DNA from: Yoonia sp. I 8.24
Lineage (GTDB): Bacteria > Pseudomonadota > Alphaproteobacteria > Rhodobacterales > Rhodobacteraceae
NCBI RefSeq assembly: GCF_022096995.1
Contig: NZ_JACXGQ010000002.1
Location: 310,001-374,000, forward strand
Reading direction: 5' to 3'
Length of the DNA: 64,000 nucleotides
The first letter of the stretch is position 1. The number at the start of each line of letters is the position of its first letter. The translations under genes and the position numbers were made by a program. The notes beneath the pieces were generated by a model, which was given only the letters and a program-made list of their open reading frames with translations, ran no database searches and was not told the origin of the DNA. This document shows, in pieces, positions 25,200-34,603 of the stretch.

Positions 25200-26786
25200 G
25201 TGATCGGTCTTGAACTTTCGCCCGCTTCTACCGCATCCGCACCTTCACAGCCTTTGGCGGGGTTCTTTGCACGCGGAGAGGGGACGCATGTGGCACTTGC
25301 ACAGGCGCCCGCTGGCGGGCTGACAATCTGGACCGAGGTCGGCGTAGGTGTCGCCGCCGCAATGCGATTGGACGCAACCGATGCGGGCAACCGTTATTCA
25401 TGGCGTGAAACGTTACTGACAGAGCTGCACAATATCTACCCGATTGGCGATCTTGCGCTAACCGGATCATGGTCGCAGTTGCAATCCTCTGGTTCAGGCT
25501 TGCAGGGAAGCTATACAGGCAACCGGGCGATCAGCACATCGTCGCTGACCCCTACAGCATCGGTGACGGTGGACCGTGCTGCGCCCTATGATCTTTGGGT
25601 CTATTTCACCGGGCGCACAGGCGGCGGTTATTGTCGCGTGGACATTGACGGCGCGCAAAGTTTAGTCAATGAAATTGTTGATCCCGCAGGGCTGGGGTTT
25701 AAAGCGTTCTCGACTTACACGGCCGTCGATTTGGACCGCAGGCAGGCAGTCAAAGTCGCCAGCGGTTTGACAGGTAGCCATTTGGTGAGCCTTTCCAATG
25801 GTGGTGCAGCCAGCCCCGGCGGCAATAACTTGATGATCGAGGCCGTTGGGATCACAGGCAGCTTAGACGACCCGCGCATTTTGCCGCCTTCTTGGGTGGC
25901 ATCAACGGCCTATACAATGGGCGATGAAGTCCAGCACGGCGGGGTTTTTTATACGGCGCGCGCGACGGGGACCAGCGGCATGACCGCACCTTCGCACTCC
26001 GGGGGCATTGCTTCAGATGGGGGGGTGGATTGGCGCGCAGATAATCGTCCGAGCTATCCAAAGCTCGTTGCAATTGATTATGCGTCAGAACGCGAATATG
26101 CGGCCGAATTTTCGATTGCTGGAAATACCACTATTTTGGGTGGGCAAACGCATGGCAATGAAAGCCTGATCTCGCGGAGCATCTTGCTTGATGGCGCGGT
26201 ATGGACACCTGCGCAGGGTACAAACGGACTGTCAGTCGGCACAACTGTCACAATCACTGAAAACACGACTTGGCAGCGGGCCGAAGGCGGCGATATCGGT
26301 GAATGTCAATTGCTTCGTCGTATCACGCCTGGCGAGGCCCGCCATGATATCACAGTGATTGGCACAGGTGCCCAAGCAAATTTTGCGTGGGCCTATGTTG
26401 GAATGGCGCCATTTGTACATTGGGATGGTGAAAGCCAAAACCTTGTCTTCGAACAGGTTTTACCAGCCGGGACCACGGCCATTGACCTGCATGTCTACGA
26501 TGGCGTGAACCCTGCGAATATTGATATCGCGGGTGTTTCGCGGATTGGGATCACCGGGGAATTTGGCTTAAATTCAGTCTCCTATGGCATTGAAGCCGGG
26601 TCAACGGCTGTAACGGGCAACGTGCTTAATGGTTTTGACACTATTTTGCGGCCTAATCTGGACGCCAGCACCGCAAGCGGCGGGTTGGATTGGATGGCAA
26701 AGACCTATGTAAATGCAGGCTCGTTTTCTTTTGGAACGGGGGATGCCTTGGGCTTTTACAGCCGGCATGTTCTGCGCGTGCCCTAG
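25200..26786 (+). CDS. ghsB: GTA head spike fibre-like protein (GhsB/Rcc01080 position)
   Basis: 528 residues from a GTG start one base after the spike-base stop. There is no signal peptide. The N-terminal part (about 1-80) is distinct; a beta-rich region (about 85-220) includes TVDRAAPYDLWVYFTGRTGG. A chitin-binding-like module follows (about 235-285: WVASTAYTMGDEVQHGGVFY), and the C-terminal part is rich in Gly, Ala, Thr and Asn, ending FGTGDALGFYSRHVLRV. This fits a carbohydrate-binding fibre. In R. capsulatus the second head-spike gene directly follows the first and is needed to bind capsule. Assignment rests on position and composition more than on close identity. Confidence 0.65.
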   Translation: MIGLELSPASTASAPSQPLAGFFARGEGTHVALAQAPAGGLTIWTEVGVGVAAAMRLDATDAGNRYSWRETLLTELHNIYPIGDLALTGSWSQLQSSGSGLQGSYTGNRAISTSSLTPTASVTVDRAAPYDLWVYFTGRTGGGYCRVDIDGAQSLVNEIVDPAGLGFKAFSTYTAVDLDRRQAVKVASGLTGSHLVSLSNGGAASPGGNNLMIEAVGITGSLDDPRILPPSWVASTAYTMGDEVQHGGVFYTARATGTSGMTAPSHSGGIASDGGVDWRADNRPSYPKLVAIDYASEREYAAEFSIAGNTTILGGQTHGNESLISRSILLDGAVWTPAQGTNGLSVGTTVTITENTTWQRAEGGDIGECQLLRRITPGEARHDITVIGTGAQANFAWAYVGMAPFVHWDGESQNLVFEQVLPAGTTAIDLHVYDGVNPANIDIAGVSRIGITGEFGLNSVSYGIEAGSTAVTGNVLNGFDTILRPNLDASTASGGLDWMAKTYVNAGSFSFGTGDALGFYSRHVLRVP

Positions 26787-26820
26787 GGGAGGCCATCGCC
26801 ATTGGTGAAAGCGGTCGCTT

Positions 26821-28419
26821 ATGCGGTATTTTGTTTTATGGGTTTTGATAGCCATTTGGCCGATCGCCGGACAGGCGCAACACTATAATACTTACGGTAT
26901 GCCGGGTCTGATCGACATGCCGGTGGCCAGCTCTGCCCCTGATGCAGAGCTGGCTTTTTCCGTTGCGACGTTTGCCAGCCAATCGCGGGGCAGCGCGACA
27001 TTTCAGCTGTCTGATCGGATGTCAGTCAGCCTACGGTATGCCCAGTTGAAGAACCTGCATGATATAGATGGCCGCTCCTACGATCAGATTTTTGACCGCA
27101 GCTTTGGCCTGCACTACCGGCTGTTCGACGAAACGACGCACCGGCCTGCGGTTGCGATTGGGGTAAATGATTTTGTCGGCACGGGGATCTATGCGGGTGA
27201 ATATATTGTGGGAACCAAAGCACTCTCGCCTCAGATCAGCGGCACGATTGGGCTCGGCTGGGGACGGCTGGCAAGCCACGGCGGTTTTCCCCATCCGCTT
27301 GGGGGTGCGCTGGGCGACCGCCCCGATGTCCCAATCGGAGAGGGTGGGGCCGTTACCACCGCTGCGCTGTTTCATGGTGATACCGCGGTGTTTGGTGGGC
27401 TCACATACCAGCCGCATGATGATGTGACGGTCATTCTTGAATACTCATCTGATGGCTATAGGGCTGAAAATGGCAGCGCGTTCGACCATCAAAGCCCATG
27501 GAACCTTGGGCTGAGCTATTGGCCGCGCCCTGATCTTCAGCTATCGGCGCAGTATCTCTACGGCAGCGAATTTGGTCTGAGCGCCAGCTACGGATACAAT
27601 CCAAAGTCAGCACCTGTTTTACGCCCGCCTTCGGTGCAACAGGCGGGCCCGTTCGACTGGCAGATCAAACCCTATATTGTGCCCAGCTTGTTTGACCCTG
27701 ATGCGCCGCTGCGTGCTGATTTTGGGCTTGCGCTGACTGGGGAATGGCGGATTGCACCGGGTGTCACTGCGGCTGGGGATTTGCGCCAACATATTGCGGG
27801 AAATTTGCATAGAATAACCCGCGAATCCGATAGTGTGCTGCCACATGTCCGTAGCGATTTTGCCAAATACAGCCGTGAGGGTGATCTGGACCTGAATAGC
27901 CTAACGCTTGCTTGGTATGAACAGCCGTATCCTAACGTCGCCACGCGGTTGACGCTCGGTTTGCTTGAAGAAATGTATGCGGGCGCATCCGCTGAAGCGC
28001 TTTGGCACCCCCCCGGTAACGCGGTTGCCTTAGGCGTCGAATTGAATGCGTTGCAACAGCGCGGCTACGAAAGCGATTTTCGGCTGCGCAATTATCAAGT
28101 GCTGAGCGGACACGGATCATTTTACTGGGACGCGGGCGGCGGTTATCATGTGCAGGTGGACGCAGGGCGCTATTTGGCCAAAGACTGGGGCGGAACGCTG
28201 ACCCTTTCGCGGCGGTTTGAAAATGGCTGGTCTTTGGGCGCATTTGCGACCCTGACGGATGTCTCATTTGCAGAATTTGGTGAAGGATCGTTTGACAAGG
28301 GGATCATGTTTACCATTCCGCTTGGAGAGGCAGGGGCATTGTCACAGACCATTCGCCCAGTGACCCGCGATGGCGGTGCGCGTGTGCATGTTGATGGGCG
28401 GCTCTATACGATTGACTGA
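26821..28419 (+). CDS. YjbH-domain outer-membrane exopolysaccharide protein
   Basis: 532 residues with a signal peptide (MRYFVLWVLIAIWPIAGQAQ). The mature start YNTYGMPGLIDMPVASSAPD is typical of YjbH proteins, as are VAIGVNDFVGTGIYAGEYIVGTK and the C-terminal GSFYWDAGGGYHVQVDAG with YLAKDWGGTLTLSRRF. The alternating pattern points to an outer-membrane beta-barrel. YjbH proteins assist export of exopolysaccharide. No GfcB/YjbF or GfcC/YjbG partner is present, so here it probably serves the Wzx/Wzy system directly. It is convergent with the Wzz-like gene, with two bases between stops. Confidence 0.85.
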   Translation: MRYFVLWVLIAIWPIAGQAQHYNTYGMPGLIDMPVASSAPDAELAFSVATFASQSRGSATFQLSDRMSVSLRYAQLKNLHDIDGRSYDQIFDRSFGLHYRLFDETTHRPAVAIGVNDFVGTGIYAGEYIVGTKALSPQISGTIGLGWGRLASHGGFPHPLGGALGDRPDVPIGEGGAVTTAALFHGDTAVFGGLTYQPHDDVTVILEYSSDGYRAENGSAFDHQSPWNLGLSYWPRPDLQLSAQYLYGSEFGLSASYGYNPKSAPVLRPPSVQQAGPFDWQIKPYIVPSLFDPDAPLRADFGLALTGEWRIAPGVTAAGDLRQHIAGNLHRITRESDSVLPHVRSDFAKYSREGDLDLNSLTLAWYEQPYPNVATRLTLGLLEEMYAGASAEALWHPPGNAVALGVELNALQQRGYESDFRLRNYQVLSGHGSFYWDAGGGYHVQVDAGRYLAKDWGGTLTLSRRFENGWSLGAFATLTDVSFAEFGEGSFDKGIMFTIPLGEAGALSQTIRPVTRDGGARVHVDGRLYTID

Positions 28420-28421
28420 AT

Positions 28422-30233
28422 TCAATTGGTGAGCACAATCAAGGGCTGTTGTTTCGCGGCAATTTGGCGAAGCGCGGTTTGCGCAGATTCCCAATCGCGG
28501 GTGCGCGTTTTGCGGTCTTGCAGAGCGATGACCACGACGTCGCTTTGCGGGGCGATTATAGCCGCGTCGGGAAACCGACAAATGGGCGCGGCGACAATGA
28601 TGACATGGTCGTAGAGGGTGCGCGCAGCGTTCAAGAACTGTATGAATGCGGGCCTACTGAAAAGGTCCGCCGGGCATTCTGAGGGGGCGGAAGCGCGCAT
28701 GCGCGTGACCCCTTCTTGATGGTCTGGCGTTGCGATTGGGTCGCCTGATGCAATGATATCCCTGATGGTCGGGGTGTTATTGCACGGGCTTGATTGCGGC
28801 ATGCTCTCAGCCGCGATCAGCAGCACTGATCGTTCGAGCCGCGCAAGCGATTGCGCTAGAACATCTGCGGCCTGGGTATGCCCATCTTCGGCCCGGCAGG
28901 ATGTGACCATAATGACCTGCGCGGGGGCGGCTGATTTGTGTGATAGAACGGCTGTGCGCAATTGGTTTGCTGCGTTTTGCGCTGGGCAGTGCAGCGCAGA
29001 TCCGTCGAATTTGGGGGCAGCAGTCGCGGGCAGATGCGCGACAACAGGCCAATCTGCCTGACCCGCAAGGGTATCGCTTTGGATATGGCGCTGCCTTTGC
29101 AAAAGCACATATGCAGCACCCAAAGCCGCCCCCAGCAATGCGGCAATCGCGAGGATATAGGTCTTGCGCGGCGCCACATAGCGCCCCGGTGTGGCCGCAG
29201 ATAGGACGCGGGCCGTTGGGGTGTCGCTGTCATGGGCAATTTGGACCTGCTGCAATTGCGCTAAAAGCGTTGTATAAAGCACGCGGGTACTTTGTGCTTC
29301 GCGGCGCAACTGTTGCAGTTGGATAAGCCCTTCGGATTGTGTTGCTAACTCCGCACCTAGCCGGTCTTGAAGCGCCTGTAATGCGGCGATTTGCGTGGCA
29401 TTATCGGGGGATTTCTGGGCTTCGTCCAGACGCTGATTGGCATCGTTGAGCTGATGGCTGAGCCGATCAAACAGGGTTTCATCCGTCATCTGCCCGGCCG
29501 AGAGCATTGCATTGATCGCGGCTTCTTTGGCCTGCAAGTCTTGCTGCAATTGTGAAACACGCTGCGTTAACCGTGCGACAGAGGCATCTGTTTCGGTAAC
29601 ACGGGCGCGCAGCTGATCCGCGAGATATGCTTCGGCGACCGCGTTGGCGATGGTTTGGGATTTGAGCGGGCTTGTTGTCGTGGCGGTTACCGTCAATAGA
29701 TAGGTGCCGTGTTCTGGTCCCGTCCGCAGCATGTTTGACAGGTTTTCAATCGTCTTGTCGCGCAGATCGCTTTGTGAAATTTCGGGCGCGGGTTGCCCCA
29801 AGATCAGCGCGCGGGCACGATCACGGATTCCATTGATCGACAAGGGGGTGGCGGGCAACAGGTAGCGATTGAACTCGGGATCGCTTTCAAGTTCCAGCGT
29901 GTCGATAACCTGTTCAAGGATATGCCGGGACTGCAAAACGGCCGCTTCGGTGTTTAGGCGCGTCGGGCTGATTTCCGAAAATGCGGGATCACTAAGCTGC
30001 GGATCCGCGAGTTCGAGTTTAAGCGTTGTGGTCGCTGCATAGGAAGGAACAGCGCGCGCAAACGCATAATATCCCGCGAGGATAACGGCGCAGATCACCG
30101 TGAAAATAATGATCCATTTACCGCGCCAAAGGCCAAGTAACAGGCCCGCGACGTTAATCGGCGCAACGGGTTGATAGGCACCTAAGCGAAGGTCAGCCCG
30201 GCCCGCGACTCTGTCAAAACTACGATTTGTCAT
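28422..30233 (-). CDS. Wzz-type chain-length protein with degenerate BY-kinase domain
   Basis: 603 residues. The N-terminal Wzz region has a first membrane helix at about 40-60, then a periplasmic domain with coiled coil (about 190-290) and the segment QLRREAQSTRVLYTTLLAQL, then a second helix (about 345-365). The C-terminal domain has the fold of bacterial tyrosine kinases, but the P-loop is ruined: at 445-454 it reads SCRAEDGHTQ where SxxPGEGKST is expected, with no lysine, and the Walker A' segment reads LLIAAES. No tyrosine cluster ends the protein. It probably sets chain length without ATP-driven autophosphorylation. The ATG at 30233 is preferred to a TTG at 30272. Confidence 0.85.
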   Translation of the reverse strand: MTNRSFDRVAGRADLRLGAYQPVAPINVAGLLLGLWRGKWIIIFTVICAVILAGYYAFARAVPSYAATTTLKLELADPQLSDPAFSEISPTRLNTEAAVLQSRHILEQVIDTLELESDPEFNRYLLPATPLSINGIRDRARALILGQPAPEISQSDLRDKTIENLSNMLRTGPEHGTYLLTVTATTTSPLKSQTIANAVAEAYLADQLRARVTETDASVARLTQRVSQLQQDLQAKEAAINAMLSAGQMTDETLFDRLSHQLNDANQRLDEAQKSPDNATQIAALQALQDRLGAELATQSEGLIQLQQLRREAQSTRVLYTTLLAQLQQVQIAHDSDTPTARVLSAATPGRYVAPRKTYILAIAALLGAALGAAYVLLQRQRHIQSDTLAGQADWPVVAHLPATAAPKFDGSALHCPAQNAANQLRTAVLSHKSAAPAQVIMVTSCRAEDGHTQAADVLAQSLARLERSVLLIAAESMPQSSPCNNTPTIRDIIASGDPIATPDHQEGVTRMRASAPSECPADLFSRPAFIQFLNAARTLYDHVIIVAAPICRFPDAAIIAPQSDVVVIALQDRKTRTRDWESAQTALRQIAAKQQPLIVLTN

Positions 30234-30365
30234 AAATGTCAGTGCCTTTTGTCCTGCAACGATAGGCACCAATTGATCACATCAGGGTTAACTGAAAATT
30301 AATCTCAATGAACGACGACTAAACGAAAGCACGGCAAAGTTAACGGGCCGCGATGGGGTGCGGAT

Positions 30366-31556
30366 ATGTTTGGAACAAAGTTGAGCACTCTGATCAGTGC
30401 AAAGGCCACATTACCAATGGCCGCGCGTGCCGCGATTGTTGCTGTCAATTTCGGAGTTATGATTTGGTTGGCCTACTGGCTTGGGTTCGATGCATTTGGG
30501 TCACTTGCGGTCGTTTGGGGGATCGCTCTTGTTGCGGCGCCGGTCGTGTCATTGGGCGGCCCGCTTCTTTTGTTGCGCGCCTTAACGGATGGTGGCGGGG
30601 TGTCGCCCGCAGGTCTGCTGTTGCATATGGTCACGTTGCCCGCGGCAGTGGCCGTGATCGGCGTTCTGATTTGCCCGCTGTTTTTACCTTTGCTACCTTG
30701 GGTTTCCATTTTTGGGGCGGCGTTTGCCATCAACCTGTTGACCTGTCTGGCAAGCCTGATGCGCGCCTTGGGCAGCGTCAACATGTCGATGGTACTCCGG
30801 GATTGCGGCCCGCAAGTTGGTCTTGGCTTGGCCGCATTGATGACAGATCAGTACTTGTCGTTTGCGGTGGTTTGGTTGGGGGGCTTTGCGATTGTTGCCA
30901 TAATCTGGGCTTGGCAACGCCCGCACCGGGGTGAAATTATCGATGCATCCTATCCCATACCGGGCGTATCGCCGTCGCTTTGGGGGACATCGGTCTTGGG
31001 GGTTGGGCTGTCGCAGGTGGATATTATTGTCGGCGGGGCGATACTTTCGCCAGCACAAATTGGGACCTATGTGGTGTTGCGTCGAGTGGCCAACCTTGTG
31101 GCGCTTCCTGTCAGTGTGGCGACTTGGGTCAGCGCAAATGCGGTGTCAAAAAGCTATGCGGCGCGCGATCCCGCCGGGCTGCGTGCGGCCAGTAAATTGG
31201 GCAACCGGATTGCGCTTTTTCCTGGGTTTGCTTTGTTTCTCTTGGGGGTCATGGTGCTACCTTTCTTGCCGACAAGGGCACCTGCGGTCTTTGCTGCCCT
31301 TCTTGGCGGCGCGGTTTTGCAGGTTGTGTTTGCGTCAGGTTTCACCGTCGCGACGCTGTGCGGCATGGCGCACCTATCTGCCATTTCGCGCGCGGTGAGC
31401 CTGCTTGCCTATCTTGGTCTGGCGGCATTTGTCGCGGGACCGTTTGAAAATGCTTTGGCCTATGTCGGGGCGATTACATGCGGCAGCGCGCTATTGTGGT
31501 GGATGATCTGGCAGCGGGTCGGGGTCGATACTTCCGCATTCGCATTGGGACGCTGA
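30366..31556 (+). CDS. Wzx-type polysaccharide flippase
   Basis: 396 residues with about 12 hydrophobic segments, oligosaccharide flippase/MATE-like superfamily. Typical are the amphipathic start STLISAKATLPMAARAAIV, the segment LGVGLSQVDIIVGGAILSP, and GTYVVLRRVANLVALPVS. It flips the lipid-linked repeat unit to the periplasm. It is divergent from the Wzz-like gene and overlaps the next gene by one base (TGATG at 31554-31558). Confidence 0.85.
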   Translation: MFGTKLSTLISAKATLPMAARAAIVAVNFGVMIWLAYWLGFDAFGSLAVVWGIALVAAPVVSLGGPLLLLRALTDGGGVSPAGLLLHMVTLPAAVAVIGVLICPLFLPLLPWVSIFGAAFAINLLTCLASLMRALGSVNMSMVLRDCGPQVGLGLAALMTDQYLSFAVVWLGGFAIVAIIWAWQRPHRGEIIDASYPIPGVSPSLWGTSVLGVGLSQVDIIVGGAILSPAQIGTYVVLRRVANLVALPVSVATWVSANAVSKSYAARDPAGLRAASKLGNRIALFPGFALFLLGVMVLPFLPTRAPAVFAALLGGAVLQVVFASGFTVATLCGMAHLSAISRAVSLLAYLGLAAFVAGPFENALAYVGAITCGSALLWWMIWQRVGVDTSAFALGR

Positions 31557-32911
31557 TGGAAGCGGCCTTGATCATTGCGCTCGCGCTGATCTGCACCCTG
31601 CTGCCATTGGTCATCGGGCAGCGGATGGGTTGTGCCCCCTATGTGTCGCCGATGCATTTGCTGGGGTATTTTTGCGGGCTTGGTTTCTTGTTCAAGGCAG
31701 CAGCCTATGGGGTCGCCCCCGATTTGGCGTTCTTTCAGCAATTTACGCCCTCGCCCTCAGCGCAGTTGCGCGGTGCGCTCTACCTGGGCCTGTTTGTCAT
31801 ACTGATTTGCGTCGGATACATCGCCTTTGCCCGTCCGGTAAGCCATGCGCAATCTCAAGAGGCAGCGCGTTTAATAGCATCACAAATCTGCCGCCGCGAC
31901 TGGCTTTTTGCCGGGGCATTTACATTTGCGGCAATGACATTTGCGCTTGTCTTGCGCGCGCGCGGAGTCGGATTGTTTGATCCCGCATTGCTTGCCGGGT
32001 TAAACGCGACAAAGCAGATCAATGTGAATGACGCAGGCGTGGGGGCCACGCTGGCGGGGATTAAGACGTTCTTTATCATCCCCAAATTTGCCTTTGTGCT
32101 GCTGCTCTCCAATGGGATCGTGCTGCGCGCGCGCCGGGTGATGGTGCAGGCCGCCATTGTGGGTGTTTTGCTTATTGGCATTGCTGTGATTTCTGGCGAC
32201 AGATTTGAGCTGATAGAGCTGCTTGTCTACGCGTTTGCGACCCATGCGTTATTGGGCGGGCGGATCGCCGCGCGGACGGTTTTCTTAACCATTTTGGGCC
32301 TATCTACGGTGATGGTGGTATCGGTCTATATGACCCATTTGCGGTTTCACGGGGCGCAGGTGTCATTGTTTCAACAGATTGTTGGATCGACCTATTTTCT
32401 GGATTTGAACGTTGCAGTGATGGTCACGGACCGCACTGAATTCGAACAACTCCTCCATGGAGAAAGTTATACGTGGTGGCTGTTCGGCTGGGTGCCGCGC
32501 GCGATTTGGCTGGACAAGCCGGCCATTGATTTGGGCGTCTATTTCAAGCGCGAAATTATGCAAACTTACACCGGCGGCGCGTTTAACGTGACCGGCCCCG
32601 GTGAGGCGTTTATCAACTTTGGTTGGTTCGGGTTGGGTGTCGCGCCTGTGTTGGGCGCAATTTACCGCAAGGGCGAAGAAATCTTGCTAAACCCCGCGCA
32701 GGTGTTGCGCCACGGAACATACTTGCTGTATCCGATGCTATTTTATCCCTTTGTGCAGGCCACGCTGCAGTCGTCGTTTAGCGCATTTATTGTCGGGGCG
32801 GCGGCGCAATCTGTCTTGTTGGTCTTGATGGTTGCGCTGTTTGTGCCCCGATTTAGGCCCCGATTTAGGCCCTGCCTTATGCCCAAATCTGGGGTGTCTT
32901 ATGCGGCTTAA
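31556..32911 (+). CDS. Wzy-like polysaccharide polymerase (O-antigen polymerase type)
   Basis: 451 residues, 10-12 predicted membrane segments and a large periplasmic loop (around RTEFEQLLHGESYTWWLFG, then WVPRAIWLDKPAID and NVTGPGEAFINFGWFG). The P-x-x-W and GEAFINFGW patterns are common in Wzy-like and O-antigen polymerase proteins. The product would join repeat units in the periplasm. The ATG at 31556 is chosen because it forms a stop-start overlap with the flippase. The C-terminus contains a 12-bp tandem duplication giving RFRPRFRP. It overlaps the next gene by 11 bp. Confidence 0.75.
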   Translation: MEAALIIALALICTLLPLVIGQRMGCAPYVSPMHLLGYFCGLGFLFKAAAYGVAPDLAFFQQFTPSPSAQLRGALYLGLFVILICVGYIAFARPVSHAQSQEAARLIASQICRRDWLFAGAFTFAAMTFALVLRARGVGLFDPALLAGLNATKQINVNDAGVGATLAGIKTFFIIPKFAFVLLLSNGIVLRARRVMVQAAIVGVLLIGIAVISGDRFELIELLVYAFATHALLGGRIAARTVFLTILGLSTVMVVSVYMTHLRFHGAQVSLFQQIVGSTYFLDLNVAVMVTDRTEFEQLLHGESYTWWLFGWVPRAIWLDKPAIDLGVYFKREIMQTYTGGAFNVTGPGEAFINFGWFGLGVAPVLGAIYRKGEEILLNPAQVLRHGTYLLYPMLFYPFVQATLQSSFSAFIVGAAAQSVLLVLMVALFVPRFRPRFRPCLMPKSGVSYAA

Positions 32912-33485
32912 CCCATTGATTGCAGCTTACTGGCTTGGCCGCGCAGCGGGGGCAGTTTATCGCCGCTTCGGGATCATTTGTGCAACACAGATACACGTCG
33001 CGACGTTGAAATCTGTTGGCAAAGGGTCGCGGTTTCAGTCCGGTGTTCGTTTCGCTGACCCGCGCGGCGTGCGGGTCGGCAAGAACTGCTATTTTTGGAA
33101 AGGCTGCAACGCTTCTTCTGAACTGCCAGGCACAAGTCTGCATATCGGCGATCACGTGCAGGTAAACCGCAACGTGCATTTGGACATCACCGGCGGGTTG
33201 CGCATTGGCGATGGATCTATGATTTCCGAAGATGCGGTGATCTATACACATGACCATGGGCTTGACCCGCACGCTCCCCCACAGCCGCGCGCCAAGGAAA
33301 TTGGTGCCGATGTTTGGATTGGGATGCGGGCGGTGATCTTGCCGCAATGTACCCAGATTGGGCGTGGCGCGGTGATCGGTGCCGGCGCGGTGGTGGCCAC
33401 AAATGTTGCTGCAAATACCGTGGTCGCAGGTAATCCGGCCCGTGTGATCGGGCAGCGGCTTCCAATGGCGCAGGCAGCAGAATGA
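32901..33485 (+). CDS. Hexapeptide-repeat acetyltransferase (LbH family), EPS locus
   Basis: 194 residues. The central part is a left-handed beta-helix of hexapeptide repeats, for example GVRVGKNCYFWKG, LHIGDHVQVNRNVHLD and IGADVWIGMRAVILPQCTQI, with the catalytic histidine in VIYTHDHGLD. The end GAGAVVATNVAANTVVAGNPARVI is the standard terminus of xenobiotic/sugar O-acetyltransferases. It would decorate the polysaccharide repeat unit. The ATG at 32901 overlaps the polymerase gene; the stop overlaps the next start (33482-33485). Confidence 0.85.
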   Translation: MRLNPLIAAYWLGRAAGAVYRRFGIICATQIHVATLKSVGKGSRFQSGVRFADPRGVRVGKNCYFWKGCNASSELPGTSLHIGDHVQVNRNVHLDITGGLRIGDGSMISEDAVIYTHDHGLDPHAPPQPRAKEIGADVWIGMRAVILPQCTQIGRGAVIGAGAVVATNVAANTVVAGNPARVIGQRLPMAQAAE

Positions 33486-34603
33486 AGATTTTGCATATCA
33501 GCCCCTCCTTTTACCCCGCGACCTATTGGGGTGGCCCCATTTGGTCAACAAAGGCGATCTGTGATGGGGTTGCACAGCAGCCGGGGGTTGCGTTGCAGGT
33601 GCTGACAACTGATGCGGCTGGGCCCGACCGGCAAACGCGTGTGACGCCCGAACCGCTGCCATATCCGGTCAGATATACGCGCCGGATTGCGGGTCATGCG
33701 ATTGCGCCGGGGCTGTTGGCACGCTTGCCGCAGGCGGTCGCTTGGGCTGACGTCGTGCATCTGACCGGAACCTATAGTTTCCCGACATTGCCTGCCTTGG
33801 CCTGCGCCCGCGCGCTAGGCAAACCGTTGATTTGGTCGCCGCGTGGCGCGTTGCAAGCCACCGCTGATTGGTCCGACGCGCCCCGCCGCCACACAAAACA
33901 GCTGTTTGAATATCTGGCTCAATTTTTGCGCGGTGCAGACGTGACGCTACATGTGACCAGCGATGCAGAGGCGCGTCAAAGCACACAGCGCATGGGGGAG
34001 ATACGTACCGTGATGATCCCCAATAGCGTCGCGATCCCACCAGCCGCGCCGCGGTCGACCCGCAGGTCAAGCAGGCTCTTGTTTTTGGGGCGATTGCATC
34101 CCAAAAAAGGCTTGGACCTGCTGTGCGCGGCGATGGCAGGGCTTCCCGCGCACGTTCATTTGGATGTTTATGGCACGGGGGATGCCGCCTATATCGCGCA
34201 GCTCAAGCAGGAATGTGGCCCACGCATCCACTTTCACGGGCATGCGGATGGCGTTGCAAAAGAGCGAGCGTTTGCCGATGCTGATCTATTTGTGTTGCCC
34301 AGCCATTCCGAAAACTTTGGCATCGCCATCGCCGAAGCGCTGGCCCACGGCGTGCCCGTTTTGACCACAACCCAAACACCGTGGCAGCGGCTTGATAGCA
34401 TCGGGTGTGGGGCCTGCATTGATTTGAAGGCCTCTGATTTAGCGCAAGAAATCAACGGATTATTGGGGCGTGATCTTGGGGCGATGGGGGTACGCGGGCG
34501 CGCGTGGATGCAGCAAGAGTTTTCATCCACAGCCATGATCGCGCGTTTTGTGGAATTTTATCAACAGGCCGCCGTCCGGCGTACCACGGCGGTGCCTGTA
34601 TGA
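33482..34603 (+). CDS. Glycosyltransferase family 4
   Basis: 373 residues, GT-B fold. The N-terminal domain starts MKILHISPSFYPATYWGGP, the Gly-rich acceptor side. The C-terminal domain has RRSSRLLFLGRLHPKKGLDLL and the nucleotide-sugar motif FVLPSHSENFGIAIAEALAHG with the E-x7-E pattern. It adds one sugar of the repeat unit at the cytoplasmic face. Its stop overlaps the following acetyltransferase start. Confidence 0.9.
   Translation: MKILHISPSFYPATYWGGPIWSTKAICDGVAQQPGVALQVLTTDAAGPDRQTRVTPEPLPYPVRYTRRIAGHAIAPGLLARLPQAVAWADVVHLTGTYSFPTLPALACARALGKPLIWSPRGALQATADWSDAPRRHTKQLFEYLAQFLRGADVTLHVTSDAEARQSTQRMGEIRTVMIPNSVAIPPAAPRSTRRSSRLLFLGRLHPKKGLDLLCAAMAGLPAHVHLDVYGTGDAAYIAQLKQECGPRIHFHGHADGVAKERAFADADLFVLPSHSENFGIAIAEALAHGVPVLTTTQTPWQRLDSIGCGACIDLKASDLAQEINGLLGRDLGAMGVRGRAWMQQEFSSTAMIARFVEFYQQAAVRRTTAVPV

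Noticed and set aside
24941..26786. Prophage remnant
   Set aside because: Only two spike-type genes are present, set within polysaccharide genes; no integrase, terminase, capsid or tail genes are near.
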